A DNA stretch of 8,004 nucleotides, from positions 1 through 8,004 of the forward strand of contig DATDPS010000171.1 of NCBI GenBank assembly GCA_035292625.1, in the 5' to 3' direction. Shown piece by piece: positions 6,347 to 8,004 of the stretch. The translations under genes and the position numbers were made by a program. The stretch is from SHZL01 sp035292625. GTDB lineage: Bacteria; Pseudomonadota; Gammaproteobacteria; Xanthomonadales; SZUA-36. Under the pieces are notes generated by a model. It was not told where the DNA came from. It was given only the letters and a program-made list of their open reading frames with translations, and did not search any database. Within the stretch, counting starts at the first letter, position 1; each line of letters starts with the position of its first letter.

Positions 6347-7146
6347 TTCAGGTTCCTGTCCGGTTTCCGCGGTTCATGCGTTGTTTCGTTTTTATCCAAT
6401 CCAGATTCCTCCAGGGCAAGATTCTCCAGGGCGGCTATTGCAGGCAGGTCCGCGGCCTTGCCGTCTTCTTGCCGCCGGCGATCCAGCGATTTTTTCAGGG
6501 CCAGCAGGAAATGGCCATCCGAGCGCGCGGTGTCGCGCGTCATGTTGTGCTCGTGGCTACGATACAGCAGGGTGGTTGCGTTCGAAATCCCCATCGGCAC
6601 CGCCAACTCCCGGGCACGGAAAAACCAGTCGACGTCTTCTCCAAACCGCAGGCTCTCATCAAACAAACCAACGGTATCGAACACCGGGCGCCTGAACAGC
6701 CCTGCCCCGAGCAAAAAAGCCATCCAACGGGGCCCAAAGGCCTCCAGCCCGTTGCTTTCCTGCCGCACTCTTTGGGTGCAGCCCACCACGAGCTGGTGCG
6801 AGTCATCTTGCAACAGCCACTGCAGTTGCCCCTGGAGCATGCCTTCGGCCCAGAGGTCATCGGCGTCGAGGAAGGCGATGAACTCACCCCTGGCAAGGTC
6901 CAAACCACGGTTACGAGCTGCCGCGGGACCTTTGTTTGCCTGTGCAACGAAGGTGATGTTTTCATCCAGGCGTTCGATGCTGTCGCGGATTATGCCGGCG
7001 CTGGAATCGGTCGATCCGTCATCGACGATGATGATTTCCAGCGGCCGGTGAGCTTGCCCGAACACGCTGTCCAGTGCCTGCGCGATAAACCTCCCGCCAT
7101 TGTAAACGGGAATGATCGCACTGATGGTCGGGTGCCGGGGATTCAT
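6343..7146 (-). CDS. GT2 family glycosyltransferase (second of four tandem paralogues), with extended C-terminus
   Basis: This is a 267-residue GT-A enzyme. ISAIIPVYNGGRF (8-20), IVDDGSTDSS (40-49), AAARNRG (75-81), FIAFLDADDLW (89-99, DxD at Asp94-Ala-Asp96), FDTVGLFD (156-163) and FGEDVDWFFRARE (168-180, ED at Glu170-Asp171) make it the most canonical of the four copies. SHEHNMTRD (197-205) and LKKSLDRRR (217-225) are the shared C-terminal signature. After this comes a tail of about 40 mostly polar and acidic residues (227-267) that the other copies lack; its role is unknown. The ATG at 7146 is 2 nt after the upstream GT2 stop, and only a weak GAG-type site precedes it, so translation is probably coupled. 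Family knowledge predicts sugar transfer from a UDP-, GDP- or dTDP-sugar with a divalent metal; donor and acceptor are not determined. Confidence 0.88.
   Translation of the reverse strand: MNPRHPTISAIIPVYNGGRFIAQALDSVFGQAHRPLEIIIVDDGSTDSSAGIIRDSIERLDENITFVAQANKGPAAARNRGLDLARGEFIAFLDADDLWAEGMLQGQLQWLLQDDSHQLVVGCTQRVRQESNGLEAFGPRWMAFLLGAGLFRRPVFDTVGLFDESLRFGEDVDWFFRARELAVPMGISNATTLLYRSHEHNMTRDTARSDGHFLLALKKSLDRRRQEDGKAADLPAIAALENLALEESGLDKNETTHEPRKPDRNLK
6354..6357 (-). promoter_or_regulatory. Shine-Dalgarno site supporting a GTG start
   Basis: AGGA lies 7 nt before the GTG at 6346, which is the start of the third GT2. The next in-frame alternative would cut into the first beta strand of the GT-A fold. 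Confidence 0.6.
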
Positions 7147-7148
7147 CT

Positions 7149-7844
7149 CTATTGTCGCTTTCTGTCCAGCCGGTACTTGACCAGATGAAGAAGATGGGCC
7201 CTTTTCGCCTCGATGTCGCGTGTCATGTTGGTCTGGTGGAAGCGGTAGTAAAAACTCACGCCAGGCTGAAACTGCATGTCAATGTCCATTTCCCTGGCGC
7301 GCATGAACCAGTCATCGTCTTCGGCGAAGCGCATTTTTGCATTGAATATGCCCACTTTTTCGAAGACCGATCTGCGGAACAGCGCACATCCCAGGTGGAA
7401 CAAATGCAGCGGCTCGCGGTAGTTCTCGAAATACGCGTGCTCATCGGCCGTCGTTCGCTGCAGCATCCGCTGCGTGTATCCCAGCACGACCTCACAAGCG
7501 GCATTCTCCCGCAAATACTTCAGCTGGGATTCGAGTTTGTCCACGGGCCATAAATCGTCATCGTCAAGAAAACCTATGTAAACCCCTGCAGCGATACCAA
7601 GGCCAGTGTTCCTGACGGCTGCCGGGCCTGAATGGAGCCGCGAACCCGGCTGCCGGAAATAGTGAACAGGGTGGCCGAAACCACTCACCAGGGCCGCTGT
7701 TGCATCGTCCGCACCGTCATCCACCACGATGACTTCGTTCGCGGGAGAGCTTTGCGCCAATACGCAGCCAATGGCCTCGGCAAGAAACTCATCCCGGTGG
7801 CAGGTGGGGATGATGACGCTGACAGTTTGGGCGGCGGGGTTCAG
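7149..7844 (-). CDS. GT2 family glycosyltransferase (first of four tandem paralogues), probable CTG start
   Basis: The frame encodes a full GT-A domain of 231 residues only if it starts at a CTG at 7844, giving MNPAAQTVSVIIPTCHRDEF, which lines up with the MNPRHPTISAIIPVYNGGRF start of the next paralogue. A TTG at 7760 would give 203 residues but would lose the first beta strand (VSVIIPT), which the fold needs. No ATG, GTG or TTG occurs in frame between the CTG and at least 7940. Motifs are VVDDGADD (40-47, diverged from GSTD), AAVRNTG (75-81), FLDDDDLW (92-99) with the DxD, FEKVGIFN (161-168), FAEDDDWFMRARE (173-185) with a canonical ED, and HQTNMTRD (203-210) followed by YRLDRKRQ at the end. 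The CTG overlaps the upstream stop as CTGA, and GGAG lies 8 nt before it. The function is sugar transfer; specificity is unknown. The start is less certain than the family. Confidence 0.82.
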   Translation of the reverse strand: MNPAAQTVSVIIPTCHRDEFLAEAIGCVLAQSSPANEVIVVDDGADDATAALVSGFGHPVHYFRQPGSRLHSGPAAVRNTGLGIAAGVYIGFLDDDDLWPVDKLESQLKYLRENAACEVVLGYTQRMLQRTTADEHAYFENYREPLHLFHLGCALFRRSVFEKVGIFNAKMRFAEDDDWFMRAREMDIDMQFQPGVSFYYRFHQTNMTRDIEAKRAHLLHLVKYRLDRKRQ

Positions 7845-8004
7845 TGGATTCGCTCCAGCAGCCCGGCAATGACTTCCGGGATCATTTCCAGCTCCGAGCC
7901 GAGATCGACCCGGTAACCGGGCACATTCTTCGCCAGCCGCGTGATGGCGCGCCAGGCAGACGCGTCGGGCCCGGCGATCTGCTGCATGGTGCTGGGCGCC
8001 AGGG
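7841..8004 (-). CDS. C-terminal 53 residues of an unidentified protein, possibly HPr-kinase-like (runs off right edge)
   Basis: The open frame enters from the right edge and ends with TGA at 7841-7843. It reads LAPSTMQQIAGPDA, then WRAITRLAKNVPGYRVDLG and finally IPEVIAGLLERIH. The 53 residues contain no catalytic motif. The ending (xVPxYRxDLGxxLxxIPxxIxxLL) resembles what I recall of the C-termini of HprK-related, PEP-carboxykinase-like nucleotide-binding proteins found beside PqqD-like and lasso-B2-like genes, but this is recall from a short stretch and not a firm assignment. A C-terminal part of another sugar-related enzyme is equally compatible. The 4-nt overlap (CTGA) with the first GT2 places it in the same operon, upstream. 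The reality of the frame is supported by this overlap and by typical coding-type composition. Confidence 0.65.
   Translation of the reverse strand, partial: LAPSTMQQIAGPDASAWRAITRLAKNVPGYRVDLGSELEMIPEVIAGLLERIH
7853..7856 (-). promoter_or_regulatory. Shine-Dalgarno site supporting the CTG start of the first GT2
   Basis: GGAG on the minus strand sits 8 nt before the CTG at 7844-7842 and inside the last codons of the upstream gene. It is the only purine-rich site near the place where the GT2 domain must begin. Confidence 0.5.

Noticed and set aside
6017..7188. Two long plus-strand frames (344 and 283 codons) opposite the GT2 genes
   Set aside because: They overlap each other in different frames, lie antisense to GT2 genes with intact motifs, and show no domain or plausible start signals.
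7149..7760. TTG at 7760 as start of the first GT2
   Set aside because: It would remove the first beta strand and the IIPT motif that begin the GT-A domain, both of which are encoded in frame immediately upstream.

Overview
The base composition (GC-rich), compact gene packing and protein families suggest a bacterial chromosome, most likely Pseudomonadota and perhaps a gammaproteobacterium; no rRNA or marker gene fixes the taxon. There is no IS element, tRNA or CRISPR array in the window.

Left part (1-2184). A 5'-truncated-in-window flavoprotein of the PYROXD2/phytoene-desaturase-like family reads leftward from 249. Divergent to it, across a 151-bp spacer, is an MFS transporter of the anion:cation symporter type (401-1723), followed by a small, lysine-rich, signal-peptide-bearing protein of unknown function (1771-2184). 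These look like ordinary metabolism/transport genes and share no obvious theme with the rest.

Right part (2204-8004). All genes are on the minus strand and so tightly packed (overlaps of 4 and 8 nt, gaps of 2, 5 and 15 nt, one further 4-nt overlap) that they look like one transcription unit entering from the right edge. In transcription order: the C-terminal tail of an unidentified protein, possibly an HPr-kinase-like protein; four tandem paralogous family 2 glycosyltransferases (GT2, GT-A fold) sharing a C-terminal signature; a membrane-anchored PQQ-type sugar (glucose/sorbosone) dehydrogenase with five N-terminal transmembrane helices; and a family 10 (alpha-1,3-fucosyltransferase-like) glycosyltransferase. 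The convergent end of this unit faces the small exported protein gene, only 19 bp away.

Working model (inference): a surface-glycan or glycoconjugate assembly operon. The GT2 enzymes and the GT10 fucosyltransferase would build an oligosaccharide in the cytoplasm, while the periplasmic propeller of the PQQ protein would oxidise or bind a sugar. Two details stand out. The first GT2 lacks an ATG/GTG/TTG start that would give a complete N-terminus and appears to start at CTG. The GT2 subfamily, together with the upstream tail, is reminiscent of loci carrying PqqD/HprK-related/lasso-B2-like proteins, which can only be tested with sequence to the right of this window.
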